Shown piece after piece: positions 20,902 to 29,562 of a stretch of DNA of 64,000 bases. A program made the position numbers and the translations under genes. The stretch lies in NCBI GenBank assembly GCA_017798145.1, contig CP059069.1:4139226-4203225 (forward strand), given 5' to 3'. The DNA is from Akkermansiaceae bacterium. Its GTDB lineage: Bacteria; Verrucomicrobiota; Verrucomicrobiia; Verrucomicrobiales; Akkermansiaceae. The stretch's first letter is position 1; each line of letters starts with the position of its first letter. The notes beneath the pieces are model-generated. The model had not been told where the DNA came from and ran no database searches. It saw nothing but the letters and a program-made list of their open reading frames with translations.

Positions 20902-21720
20902 ATGAACATTTTCGATAAACCATGCATTCGCGTTCATTCACGGACACTCTCGGTTTCCCTCTTTCTGTTTTTGGCTTCGTGCGGTGGGGACAAGGAGCCG
21001 CCCGTCCTCACCGGCGAGGCCATGGGCACCACCTGGAAGCTGGCATGGCGGGGCGATTGCAAAGCCGATCTCGCCGCCGAAGTTCCGGCTGTCCTGGGGA
21101 AATGGGAAAACGTCCTCAGCCAGTGGCGCGAAGATTCCGACCTCTCCCGCCACAATCGCGGCGAGCATGCCACGCCCGAACTCCGGCGTGTCATCGCCCT
21201 CGCCGAGGAAATCCACGATGCCAGCGCCGGTGCTTTCGACTACCGCATGCTCAGGGAAACCAACGTGGCGGGCTTCGGCCCGGCTGGCGACGGGATGGAT
21301 CTTTCCGGCATCGGCAAAGGATTCGCGGTGGACAGGGTGGGGGAGCGGTTGCGCGAACTGGGCGTCAACGATTTCGTATTCGAGCTGGGCGGCGAAATCC
21401 TCGCCGGAGACGGCGAATGGGAGGTCGCCATCGAAGCCCCCGACCCCGCCAGCCGCAAGGCGCTCCGCACCGTGAAGCTGAACAACCGAGCCCTCGCCAC
21501 CAGCGGCAACTACCGGCAGTTCCAGCCCGCCCCCGGCGGCCTTGCAGGGCACATCCTCGATCCCCGCAACCGCAAGCCCCTCGTCCGCCCTCCCTCATCC
21601 GTCACCGTCATCGCCGCCGACTGCGCCACCGCCGACGCCTGGGCCACCGCCCTGTTCGTCCTCGGCAGGGAAATCGCAGATCCCCCGAGCCTCGAAGTGC
21701 AATGGAATGAGCCGGATTGA
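20902..21720 (+). CDS. apbE: ApbE, FAD:protein FMN transferase lipoprotein
   Basis: 272 residues from the ATG at 20902. The N-terminus ends in the lipobox FLASC (Cys27), placing it outside the cytoplasmic membrane. ApbE motifs are present: GEAMGTTWKLAW at about 39-50, DLSGIGKGFAVDRV for FAD and Mg binding, ALATSGNYRQF, and GHILDPRNRKP. It transfers FMN from FAD to a Thr/Ser on target proteins; the flavin protein immediately upstream is the likely substrate. Confidence 0.93.
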   Translation: MNIFDKPCIRVHSRTLSVSLFLFLASCGGDKEPPVLTGEAMGTTWKLAWRGDCKADLAAEVPAVLGKWENVLSQWREDSDLSRHNRGEHATPELRRVIALAEEIHDASAGAFDYRMLRETNVAGFGPAGDGMDLSGIGKGFAVDRVGERLRELGVNDFVFELGGEILAGDGEWEVAIEAPDPASRKALRTVKLNNRALATSGNYRQFQPAPGGLAGHILDPRNRKPLVRPPSSVTVIAADCATADAWATALFVLGREIADPPSLEVQWNEPD

Positions 21721-21780
21721 ACGCCTTCCGCGAGGTGGCGCAGTCGGCTTTCTATGGCAGGAGTTCGGAAACGAAACTTG

Positions 21781-22104
21781 TCAGAGGAACCCTTGCCCCC
21801 CCGTTGCCTTGTCGAATCCATCAACCCAGCGGGCGCATCCTGCGGCATTTACGATGGAGAATGCCCACAGACAACAGAGCGCAATGTTCGATCTGGACTC
21901 GGATCGGGTCGCCAAGGCGTAACATGCCGTCACCACGAGGCACAGCCAGACGGGAAGCGCCCAGAAGATTGCCAGTTGGTCGCTGCCGAGAAGGATCCAG
22001 ACACCTTGTGGAGCCAATCCAAGCATCGCCAGGCCGAAACCAAGCATCACGGCCAATGCCCGACACTTGGATCGTCGCCACTCATTTGAAGAGTCCTCAT
22101 GCAT
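21781..22104 (-). CDS. Small membrane protein at the end of the MoxR operon
   Basis: 107 residues with three hydrophobic helices (about 16-36, 40-62 and 75-95) and no known motif. Its ATG at 22104 overlaps the end of the transglutaminase gene by 8 bp, which suggests translational coupling in the same operon. Real but unassigned; about 60 bp separate its end from the ApbE stop on the other strand. Confidence 0.55.
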   Translation of the reverse strand: MHEDSSNEWRRSKCRALAVMLGFGLAMLGLAPQGVWILLGSDQLAIFWALPVWLCLVVTACYALATRSESRSNIALCCLWAFSIVNAAGCARWVDGFDKATGGQGFL

Positions 22105-24205
22105 GCCCTTGCTGCGATTGGGCTTTGTGACTCCGGCGTTTTGCGCGTTTCAGGGTGGGGGCGAGGGCGGCGGCAAGGGCTTGCAGGCGGCTTTGGGCGG
22201 CAGCGGGCGGGGGCGTGGGATCGAATCTGAGGCGCTGATGGAGGCGGATCGCCTCCTCGAGATCCGCAGCGGGCAGGCCGAGCCCGGCGAGGCGGCTCAG
22301 CCAGTGGGCGAAGGTGACGCCGGGGGGGCGCGGGCCAAGGATGCGGCGCGCCTGTTTTTCAAGGTCATGTAGCGGAGTGCGGGCACCTGCGGCGGCCCGG
22401 GCCGGGGCATTGCCGCCGACGAGGAGCTTGGAGCGCCAGAGCCTGCGGACGATGAATGAGAGCACCCCGCCGCCTAACAGCCACATGACGATGGTGGCTC
22501 CGAGGCGGTTCGCGGGACGGTTGCGCCAGAGGAAAAAATCCTCCTGGAAGCGCTGGAAGGCATCGGCGAGCCACATCGAGCCGGATTCGCGGCTTGTCTC
22601 CATGGCAAGCCAGCCGGGAGGCGTGGGGTCGAAGTCCGTCCAGGCGGCTGTTTCCGCGTCCCAGACGCGGGTCCATGCATGGCCGTGGGTGCCGCGGATC
22701 ACGAATTCGCCGCGGTCGTTGTCCTTTTCCATGACCGCATAGCCGACGCAGTAGCGGGCCGGCACTCCCGCCTCGCGGAGCAGCAGGGTGGCGGCGGTGG
22801 CGAAGTATTCGCAGTGGCCGCGCTTGCCGTTGGTGAGGAAAATGGTGATGGCGGTCGGCTTGGCCATGCGAGCCGGGCCAATCGTGAGGTAGCGGGTGTA
22901 GGTGAACTCTTCCTCAAACCATTTGCGGATGCGCGCGGTTTTCGCGGCGGTGGTGGGCAGCTCGCGTAGGCCGAGGGCGTCGGCCGTTTGCCGTATCGCA
23001 TCGATCTCCTTGCTGTTTACCGCGAGATCTTGCTTCGGCCAGGGCGGGCTTTCCGGGGCGATCCTGTCACCCCAGCGGACGGTGCCGTCGATGATGGAAC
23101 GCTTGGGGAATACGCGGACGGTGCCGAGCGGGTTGATCTCGATGTCGTCCAGCTCGAAGTGCAGGAGGCTGGATGCGCTGCCGGGAAGGGGGATGGGGGC
23201 TTCCGACTGCGAGGCGCCCCGCAGACGGAAGGAGGGCATCGATTTCAGGATATCCGTGCCGGTCATTTTCTCGCGCATGAGGAAATGGGGGATGCCGGGC
23301 TCAAGCTCCAGGGTCGGGAGGTTGCGGAAATCGTTGCCGTCCTCCTCAAGGGTTTCGAGGAGTTCGTCAGGCAGTTCGTTCTGCCATGAGATGCGCTTGT
23401 AGCTGTTGTAGCTGGCGAGGCGCAGCAGCCGGGGAGGGGCGTTGTCGTTCAGGGGCGTCAGGCGCCATAGCATGTCCGGGGATTGCTTGATGCGGCCGAG
23501 CGAACCGATGCTGGTCCTGCTGACGGTGGGGTCGGTGCGAGGGTAGCCGCCGGGCATGTCCCTGTCGGTGGCCCAGCGGTAGAGCCTTTCCATGCCGAGC
23601 TGGCCGCCAAGGCCGAGCAGCCCCGCGATGACGATGATGGCGGCGAGGGCGAAGGGGCGGGCTTTCACGCGGGAGAAGACCAGCCAGCCGCCGAGGATGA
23701 TGAGTCCGGGGAGGAAGGCGGCTTGCTGGGCGTAGGTGCCGAGGCTGGCGGCGATGGCGGCGGTGACGAAGTAAGGGTTCCCGAAGTTGAAGTGGATAAC
23801 GGAATCACCGAGGCCGAGGCGGCGGTTGCGCTCGCGGTGGAGGTGGGCGAAGAAAGAAAGGCTGTTGAGCGGGATGCGGTCGCTCAGTCCGTAGCTCTGG
23901 ACGAACTGTAGGGGCAGGAACAGCAGGGGAAACCAGGTGATGAGTTTTGGCAGGGCGGTGTAGCGATCCCCATCCAGCCAGATGAGCACGCCTGTGATGG
24001 CGGTGAGGGCGATGCTGATGCGCCATGCGCGTGAGCAGGCGGTGGTGTTGAAATCCCAGCGGAAACGGATCCAGTTCGCACCCTCGACGATGAGCGCGAC
24101 GATGAGGCCCATGAGCGGGCGGCCTGTCATGGCACCCCAGAAAAGGAGGGCTGCGCCGAGCAGGAGCCTGGGCGGGGGCTGGACGGTTTTTTCCATGGCG
24201 TTCAT
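22097..24205 (-). CDS. TgpA-like transglutaminase membrane protein (DUF3488/transglutaminase)
   Basis: 702 residues. The N-terminal half (about 12-205) has about six or seven helices, as in DUF3488. The periplasmic transglutaminase core has Cys465 in KRGHCEYF, His509 in GTHGHAWTRVW and Asp526 in WTDFDPT, a complete papain-like triad. A helix at about 555-580 (IVMWLLGGGVLSFIV) leads to a C-terminal DUF4129-like cytoplasmic tail. In TgpA-type operons it follows DUF58 and MoxR, exactly as here, with no gap to the DUF58 gene. Role probably in envelope maintenance. Confidence 0.9.
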   Translation of the reverse strand: MNAMEKTVQPPPRLLLGAALLFWGAMTGRPLMGLIVALIVEGANWIRFRWDFNTTACSRAWRISIALTAITGVLIWLDGDRYTALPKLITWFPLLFLPLQFVQSYGLSDRIPLNSLSFFAHLHRERNRRLGLGDSVIHFNFGNPYFVTAAIAASLGTYAQQAAFLPGLIILGGWLVFSRVKARPFALAAIIVIAGLLGLGGQLGMERLYRWATDRDMPGGYPRTDPTVSRTSIGSLGRIKQSPDMLWRLTPLNDNAPPRLLRLASYNSYKRISWQNELPDELLETLEEDGNDFRNLPTLELEPGIPHFLMREKMTGTDILKSMPSFRLRGASQSEAPIPLPGSASSLLHFELDDIEINPLGTVRVFPKRSIIDGTVRWGDRIAPESPPWPKQDLAVNSKEIDAIRQTADALGLRELPTTAAKTARIRKWFEEEFTYTRYLTIGPARMAKPTAITIFLTNGKRGHCEYFATAATLLLREAGVPARYCVGYAVMEKDNDRGEFVIRGTHGHAWTRVWDAETAAWTDFDPTPPGWLAMETSRESGSMWLADAFQRFQEDFFLWRNRPANRLGATIVMWLLGGGVLSFIVRRLWRSKLLVGGNAPARAAAGARTPLHDLEKQARRILGPRPPGVTFAHWLSRLAGLGLPAADLEEAIRLHQRLRFDPTPPPAAAQSRLQALAAALAPTLKRAKRRSHKAQSQQGHA

Positions 24206-25564
24206 CTATGTCGCAGCGGAAAGCCCCGCAGGCAAGTGCATGAGATCCCGGGCGACGTGCCCGTTCTCCAGCCAGTGCCCGATGACACCCGGGGGCGACG
24301 GGCCGTTGCCGACGACGAGAGGCACGCAGGGTATGCCGGCCTTGATGAGCTTCCCGAGGAACTCCGAGCGGTGGCCGTCCCAGCCGTTGAGGATGATCAG
24401 GCAGGAGGTCATTTTCTCGCGGTGGCGGATGACGCTGGCGGCAAGCAGATCGAGGTGCTCATCGTCCTCCATGCCGACACCCGCCAGCACCTCAAGGAGT
24501 TTTTCCGCGCGCTCCATGCCGCGCCCGGCGGTGACGGTATGTGCCTCGCCGGCGATGAACATCAGGTCTAACAGCGATTCGCTCCTGTCCAGTCCGACGA
24601 TGAAGGAAGCGGCGACCGAGACCATTTCCTCAAACACGCTCTCATCCGGAGACCCTGCGAATGTATCCAGAACCAAGGCGTAGCGGGGGAAGAAATTGTC
24701 CTCCAGCTCCTTGACCATGGGGCGGCCGGTGTGCGCCCAGCTTTTCCAATGGATCTGCCGCAACGGATCGCCGGGACGGTAATCGCGCAGGCCGACGAAC
24801 TCGCCCGCGCTGCCGATCGCGTTGCTGGTCTCCTCGCCGCCGATGCGGAACGCGGCGGAGCCGGGCATGACGAACTGGGGCAGGCGGTGGCGTTTTGGCA
24901 GGACGACGAGGCGAGCCGGCTTTGTCTCTATGCTACGGCATTTCTGGAAAAATCCGAGCGGATCGGGAAGCAGTGCGCGCAGATCGCCCATGGGGATGAT
25001 GCCGCGCCGGATGGGGGTGAGGTGCATCGCGACCTTGCGCCGCTCGCCCGGTGCCAGCTCCAGGGTTTCCTCCGATTCGGTCGCGCGGAAGCCGGCCTTG
25101 CGCGCCATCAGCCACTGCCAGCGGTAATAGACCATGGTGCGGTCAAAGAGGTTGCGCTCGTGCTCGCCGGGCTCGCTGACGGCTGCGAACTCACGCAGCC
25201 CCGGACGCGGATCCGGGCCTGTTTGCCCGAGCTTAGCCCCGCGCAGGGTGCGCCTGCCGGTGTTTTCAAGGCGCACCGTGTAGCGCAGCGGCTCGCCGGC
25301 GGTGGCGTGGCGCGGGAGATCGAGGCTGGCGGAAAGCTTGGCCCTGCGGAAAAGCACCCACACCAGGCTGATGGCGACCATGCCGAGGGAGAAACAGAAG
25401 ATCTGGAAAATGGAATTCCGCGGCTGGCCCACGCTCATGAAGCTGCCGATGGAGACGATGACCATCGCGCCCGCACCGGCGGGGCGGATGCGCCTTCCGA
25501 ACCAATGCTGCAAGGCCGCGCCGCGATGGTAGAAAAGGTGCAGGATGCGGAAGCGGGCGCTCAT
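24206..25564 (-). CDS. DUF58-domain protein (MoxR-associated)
   Basis: 452 residues from the ATG at 25564 (MSARFRILHLF). Two hydrophobic segments lie near the N-terminus (about 30-70), then an extracytoplasmic beta part. The DUF58 signature YRPGDPLRQIHWKSWA is followed by PMVKELEDNFFPRYALVLDT, which opens a VWA-like fold. Partner of MoxR ATPases; it ends one base before the TgpA start and begins 16 bp after moxR. Confidence 0.92.
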   Translation of the reverse strand: MSARFRILHLFYHRGAALQHWFGRRIRPAGAGAMVIVSIGSFMSVGQPRNSIFQIFCFSLGMVAISLVWVLFRRAKLSASLDLPRHATAGEPLRYTVRLENTGRRTLRGAKLGQTGPDPRPGLREFAAVSEPGEHERNLFDRTMVYYRWQWLMARKAGFRATESEETLELAPGERRKVAMHLTPIRRGIIPMGDLRALLPDPLGFFQKCRSIETKPARLVVLPKRHRLPQFVMPGSAAFRIGGEETSNAIGSAGEFVGLRDYRPGDPLRQIHWKSWAHTGRPMVKELEDNFFPRYALVLDTFAGSPDESVFEEMVSVAASFIVGLDRSESLLDLMFIAGEAHTVTAGRGMERAEKLLEVLAGVGMEDDEHLDLLAASVIRHREKMTSCLIILNGWDGHRSEFLGKLIKAGIPCVPLVVGNGPSPPGVIGHWLENGHVARDLMHLPAGLSAAT

Positions 25565-25580
25565 TTTCCTGAAAAAATCA

Positions 25581-26516
25581 CTAGGCAGGAACCGGCACCC
25601 TGGCGATGAGATCGCGCACGACCTGACGCGCGTCCATCCCGGAGTATTTCGATTCCGGGGCCAGAACGAGGCGGTGGGCGATGACATCCTCGGCGACGGA
25701 TTGGATCACTTCCGGAACGACGAACTCGCGCCCTTCGAAAAGGGAGATGACCTGCGAAACCTTCATCAGCGCGAGAGATGCGCGCGGGCTTGCGGCGAGC
25801 TGGATCTCCGGGATGCCGCGGGTGGCCGCCACCAGCGAGACCGCGTAATGTCGCAGCTCGTCGCTGAAACGGATTTTGCGGGAGGCGGAGGAAACGGAAA
25901 GCAACTCCTCGCGGGATAGCACCGGTTCCATCGAGTCCACCGGATGGCTCTCGCGCTGGTCGGCGAGAATCATCGCCTCGTCCTCCGCGCTGACGTAGCC
26001 GAGCTTGCACTGCATGGCGAAGCGATCCATCTGGGCCTCGGGCAGCGGATAGGTGCCGCGGAACTCGACCGGATTCTGGGTGGCGATCACGAAAAAGAGC
26101 CCGTCGAGATCGTGGCGCGTGCCCTCCACCGTCACCTGCCGCTCACCCATCGCCTCAAGCAGCGCGCTCTGGGTGCGCGGCGAGGCGCGGTTGATCTCGT
26201 CCGCCAGCAGGATATCGGTGAAGACGGGGCCCTTGTGGAAGCGGAATTCCTGGGTGCGCGGATCGAGGATGGAGACGCCGAGTATGTCCGAGGGGAGTAG
26301 GTCGGGGGTGAACTGCACCCGTTTGAACTCCGCGCCGCCGACCGATTTCGCGATCGCCTTGGCCAGCGTCGTTTTGCCTGTGCCGGGGTAGTCCTCCAGC
26401 AGCACGTGGCCGCCGGCGAACATGCAGGCAAGCACCCGGCGCACCGTTTCCTCCTGCCCCCGCACCACCGCGCACACCGCCCGCTCCAATTTGTTCGCCC
26501 GTTCCGTATCAATCAT
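25581..26516 (-). CDS. MoxR-family AAA+ ATPase
   Basis: 311 residues from the ATG at 26516 (MIDTERANK). Walker A YPGTGKTT (43-50), Walker B ILLADE (102-107), sensor ATQNPVEFRGTYPLPEAQMDRF, and a C-terminal lid. MoxR ATPases act as chaperone-like partners of VWA/DUF58 proteins. First gene of the minus-strand operon moxR-DUF58-tgpA-small membrane protein. It is divergent from the PduO-type gene with 56 bp between starts, so the promoters overlap or lie close. Confidence 0.95.
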   Translation of the reverse strand: MIDTERANKLERAVCAVVRGQEETVRRVLACMFAGGHVLLEDYPGTGKTTLAKAIAKSVGGAEFKRVQFTPDLLPSDILGVSILDPRTQEFRFHKGPVFTDILLADEINRASPRTQSALLEAMGERQVTVEGTRHDLDGLFFVIATQNPVEFRGTYPLPEAQMDRFAMQCKLGYVSAEDEAMILADQRESHPVDSMEPVLSREELLSVSSASRKIRFSDELRHYAVSLVAATRGIPEIQLAASPRASLALMKVSQVISLFEGREFVVPEVIQSVAEDVIAHRLVLAPESKYSGMDARQVVRDLIARVPVPA

Positions 26517-26572
26517 CCTTGGAGGGTATCTTCGTTGTTGCCCGCCGTGTTTCAACGTCCATCTTCGGGGAA

Positions 26573-27091
26573 ATGAGCATCATCACGCAGCGCGGCGACG
26601 ACGGGGAAACCGATCTCATGTTCGGGAGACGGATTGCCAAAACCTCACCGCGCTTCGCCGCGCTGGGCACGATCGACGAGCTCAACGCGGCCATCGGCCT
26701 CGCCCGCGCCGCAGATGGGAAACACACGGCCACCCTGGATCGCGTGCAGAACCTGCTTTTCGGGCTGATGGGGCAGCTTGCGTGCCTGCCGGAGGATCAG
26801 GGGAAATATCTGGAGAAGGGTTATTCGCACATCACTGAGGAGGATCTGGAATGGATCACGGAAACCGCGCAGGAGAAAGAGTCCGCAGGTGTGAGGTTCA
26901 CCCATTGGGCGGTGCCTGGGGCGGAGGGTTCCATGGCGCGGGCGCACCTGGATTTCGCACGCACCGTCGCACGCCGGGCGGAGCGGGATGTTCTCGCTCT
27001 CCATGCGGGCGGCGGGGAAGTGCCTGAAACGGTCCGGCTTTTCCTGAACCGAATTTCCGACCTGATGTGGATCCTCGCCAGGGCGGATTGA
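26573..27091 (+). CDS. PduO-type cob(I)alamin adenosyltransferase
   Basis: 172 residues from the ATG at 26573 (MSIITQRGDDGETDLMFG). The family's N-terminal T-x-GDDG ATP-binding region is present in modified form. The helical bundle carries ARTVARRAERDV (129-140) and the C-terminal NRISDLMWILARAD (159-172), which are family hallmarks. It makes adenosylcobalamin from cob(I)alamin and ATP. No B12-dependent enzyme or cobalamin gene adjoins. Confidence 0.88.
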   Translation: MSIITQRGDDGETDLMFGRRIAKTSPRFAALGTIDELNAAIGLARAADGKHTATLDRVQNLLFGLMGQLACLPEDQGKYLEKGYSHITEEDLEWITETAQEKESAGVRFTHWAVPGAEGSMARAHLDFARTVARRAERDVLALHAGGGEVPETVRLFLNRISDLMWILARAD

Positions 27092-27408
27092 TTTCCGGAG
27101 AACCCGCTCCCGATGAGGTGACGTGAATCAAGTCCTCCCAATCTTCCTCAGGACCCTGATGGCGGGTATTGCCATGCCTGCCGGTGCTGCGCTGGCAACG
27201 GTGGATAGGATCAGGCGCCGCGGCGGCTGGAGGCAGGTTTCCTGCACTTCGTCACAGCGTTCGGGGAGGCGTGCTTCTGTCTGCGGTCGTCGGGTTGGCC
27301 GGTCGGATCGCTTGCCCAGAAAATGTCAGGGAGGCGATGATTTGACTTCTTTCGGCTGTCCGTATGATTAGAATTCGCAAGGCTTTCGCACGGAAGCCGT
27401 GAGACCAG
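27092..27408. other. 317-bp gap with a degenerate frame and candidate promoter
   Basis: A GTG-started frame (27123-27371) begins with about 30 membrane-protein-like residues (MNQVLPIFLRTLMAGIAMPA) and then turns into Arg/Ser/Gly-rich, low-quality sequence, so it may be the stump of a lost transporter gene. No other gene is seen; see the separate promoter entry. Confidence 0.4.
27342..27368 (+). promoter_or_regulatory. Candidate sigma70-type promoter of the PilT operon
   Basis: TTGACT (27342-27347) and TATGAT (27363-27368) lie 15 bp apart, a bit short of the usual 17, and 41 bp before the first PilT-like start. Matched by eye only. Confidence 0.4.
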
Positions 27409-28458
27409 ATGGACGATGCACTGCAACAACTGATTCGGGATGCCTTCCGTGACAAGGCCACCGACGTGTTCCTGATCGAGGCGGAGCCGCCGCGCATCCG
27501 CCGCGAGGGCAAGGTCATAGAGCTGCACCCAGGGCCGGTCCCCCACGTCGTGATGCGGGATTTCTGGAACGAATGCGGTGCCGATCCCGGCTTGGAGAAA
27601 GAGGCGGACATTTCCTGGCAGCTCCCGGAGGGCAAACGCCTGCGTGTGAACCTCTACCATACGCTCGGCCGCCTCGCCGCCGTGATGCGTCCGATCCGCG
27701 ATGACATCCCGGATCTCACCAACCTTGCGATGCCTGCCGATCTCCTCCAATCCTGGATGCGCCGCGCGAACGGCCTCATCCTCGTGACTGGCCCCACCGG
27801 TTCGGGGAAATCGACGACCGTCGCGGCCTGCCTCAACTGGGTCAACCGGAACCAGGCACGGCACATCGTGACACTGGAGGATCCCATCGAGTTCCTTTTC
27901 GAAAACGAGGAGTCCCTGTTCTCCCAGCGCGAGGTGAGGCTGGATTCGGAGAACTTCTCCAGCGGACTCCGTGCCGCAATGCGCCAGAGCCCGGATGTGC
28001 TGTTCATCGGCGAGATTCGCGATGCGGAGACGGCCCTGACTGCGCTGCATGCCTCGGAGACCGGCCACCTGGTGATCTCCACGATGCACAGCGGTGGCGT
28101 GGTGGAGACCATCGACCGCTTCACCCATCTGTTAGGCAGCGGGGTGGAGGGCGGGATGCACCTGCTTTCCAAGCAGCTTGTCGGCGTCATCTCCCAGCAG
28201 CTCCTCCCGAAGTATGGCGGCGGGCTTTTCCCGGCGCTCGAATATTTCCAGAACGAAGCGGCATCGCGGCGCTGGATCGCAGAGAAACGCCTCGCGGACC
28301 TGCAGGATCACATCAACAAATCCGACGGCACGGTGAATTGCTCGGCGCTCGATTATCTGGTTGCCTCCGTGAAACAGAATTACCTGGAGCTCGAGGTCGC
28401 GCGCGACGCTTGCCCCCGGCCGCAGGATCTCGACCGTGCAATGCGCGGCATCAGCTGA
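27409..28458 (+). CDS. PilT/PilU-like type IV pilus retraction ATPase (copy 1)
   Basis: 349 residues. N-terminal PAS-like domain (about 1-100), then the secretion ATPase core: Walker A GPTGSGKST (128-136), TLEDPIEFLF (155-164, Asp box), Walker B LFIGEIRD (198-205), and the His box with ASETGHLVISTMHSG. Such hexameric cytoplasmic motors depolymerise pilins. Followed 12 bp later by a second copy, with which it may form a hetero-complex, as PilT/PilU do. No PilB, PilC or pilin gene lies in the window. Confidence 0.9.
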   Translation: MDDALQQLIRDAFRDKATDVFLIEAEPPRIRREGKVIELHPGPVPHVVMRDFWNECGADPGLEKEADISWQLPEGKRLRVNLYHTLGRLAAVMRPIRDDIPDLTNLAMPADLLQSWMRRANGLILVTGPTGSGKSTTVAACLNWVNRNQARHIVTLEDPIEFLFENEESLFSQREVRLDSENFSSGLRAAMRQSPDVLFIGEIRDAETALTALHASETGHLVISTMHSGGVVETIDRFTHLLGSGVEGGMHLLSKQLVGVISQQLLPKYGGGLFPALEYFQNEAASRRWIAEKRLADLQDHINKSDGTVNCSALDYLVASVKQNYLELEVARDACPRPQDLDRAMRGIS

Positions 28459-28470
28459 CCCATCACCGAC

Positions 28471-29556
28471 ATGCCACGCGAAATCACCGAATACCTCAGG
28501 GAAACCGTCACCCGCGGCGGTTCCGACCTCCACCTCTGCGCATGGGCCCCGGCCTGCGCGAGGGTAAACGGCTCGCTTGTCGCCTTTGAAGACGAAGTGC
28601 TCTCCCCGGCGATCGTCAGGGATCTCATCATCGACACACTCAGCGAAGCGCAGCGTGCGACCTTGGAGGAGGAACTGGAACTCGATTACGCCCTGCAGGT
28701 GGAAGGTGTGGGGCGTTTCCGTGGCAATGTCCACATGGCGCGCGGTCATGCCGAAGCCGCCTTCCGCTTCATCAGCGAGGTGATCCCTGAGCTGGAAAAC
28801 CTCGGCCATCATCCGGTGATCCACGATCTCTGCGGGATACGCAGCGGGCTTGTGCTCGTCACGGGCGTGACCGGCTCCGGGAAATCCACCACGCTGGCCT
28901 CGATGATCAAGCGCATCTCCGAGCAGCGCAGCGGAATCATCATCACGCTGGAGGATCCCATCGAATACCTTTTCCAGCACAGTGCATCGCTCATCAAGCA
29001 GCGCGAGATCGGCAACGACAGCCGCAGTTTCCCGAAAGCCCTCCGCCAGACCCTGCGGCAGGATCCGGATGTGATCGTGGTGTCCGAGCTACGCGATCTT
29101 GAAACAATCCGCATCGCGCTCACCGCTGCGGAAACCGGACACCTTGTGCTTGCCACGCTCCACACTCCGGACGCCCCGCAGACCATAGACCGGCTGGTTG
29201 ACATTTTCCCCTCGGACCAACAGCCGCAGATCGTCACCCAGCTGGCGGGCGTGCTGGAGGGCATCATTTCCCAGCGGCTGCTGCCGCGCGCCGACGGGCA
29301 AGGCCGCATCCTCGCCTCCGAGGTGATGCGCCCCAGCTACGCGATCCGCACCTGCATCCGGGAACAGAAAATGGAGCAGGTCGTCGGCCTGATGGAGATC
29401 GGCTTCAAGGAGGGCAACCGCACCATAGACCAATCCATCAAGGCACTCTACGAGAACGGCCTGATCAGCCGCGAGGAAGCCGTGTTCAACGCCCGCGAAA
29501 GAAACCTTTTCGAAGAGAAACCCAAGCCGCAGAAACCGAAATCGATCTGGACCTAA
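28471..29556 (+). CDS. PilT/PilU-like ATPase (copy 2)
   Basis: 361 residues. Walker A VTGVTGSGKST (130-140), Asp box TLEDPIEYLF (159-168), and a Walker B region VIVVSELRD (201-209), where Ser replaces the usual Gly; His box AAETGHLVLATLHT. The two copies are clear paralogues. The tail (FEEKPKPQKPKSIWT) is basic and proline-rich. The next gene starts 6 bp later, so all form one operon. Confidence 0.9.
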   Translation: MPREITEYLRETVTRGGSDLHLCAWAPACARVNGSLVAFEDEVLSPAIVRDLIIDTLSEAQRATLEEELELDYALQVEGVGRFRGNVHMARGHAEAAFRFISEVIPELENLGHHPVIHDLCGIRSGLVLVTGVTGSGKSTTLASMIKRISEQRSGIIITLEDPIEYLFQHSASLIKQREIGNDSRSFPKALRQTLRQDPDVIVVSELRDLETIRIALTAAETGHLVLATLHTPDAPQTIDRLVDIFPSDQQPQIVTQLAGVLEGIISQRLLPRADGQGRILASEVMRPSYAIRTCIREQKMEQVVGLMEIGFKEGNRTIDQSIKALYENGLISREEAVFNARERNLFEEKPKPQKPKSIWT

Positions 29557-29562
29557 GCCACC

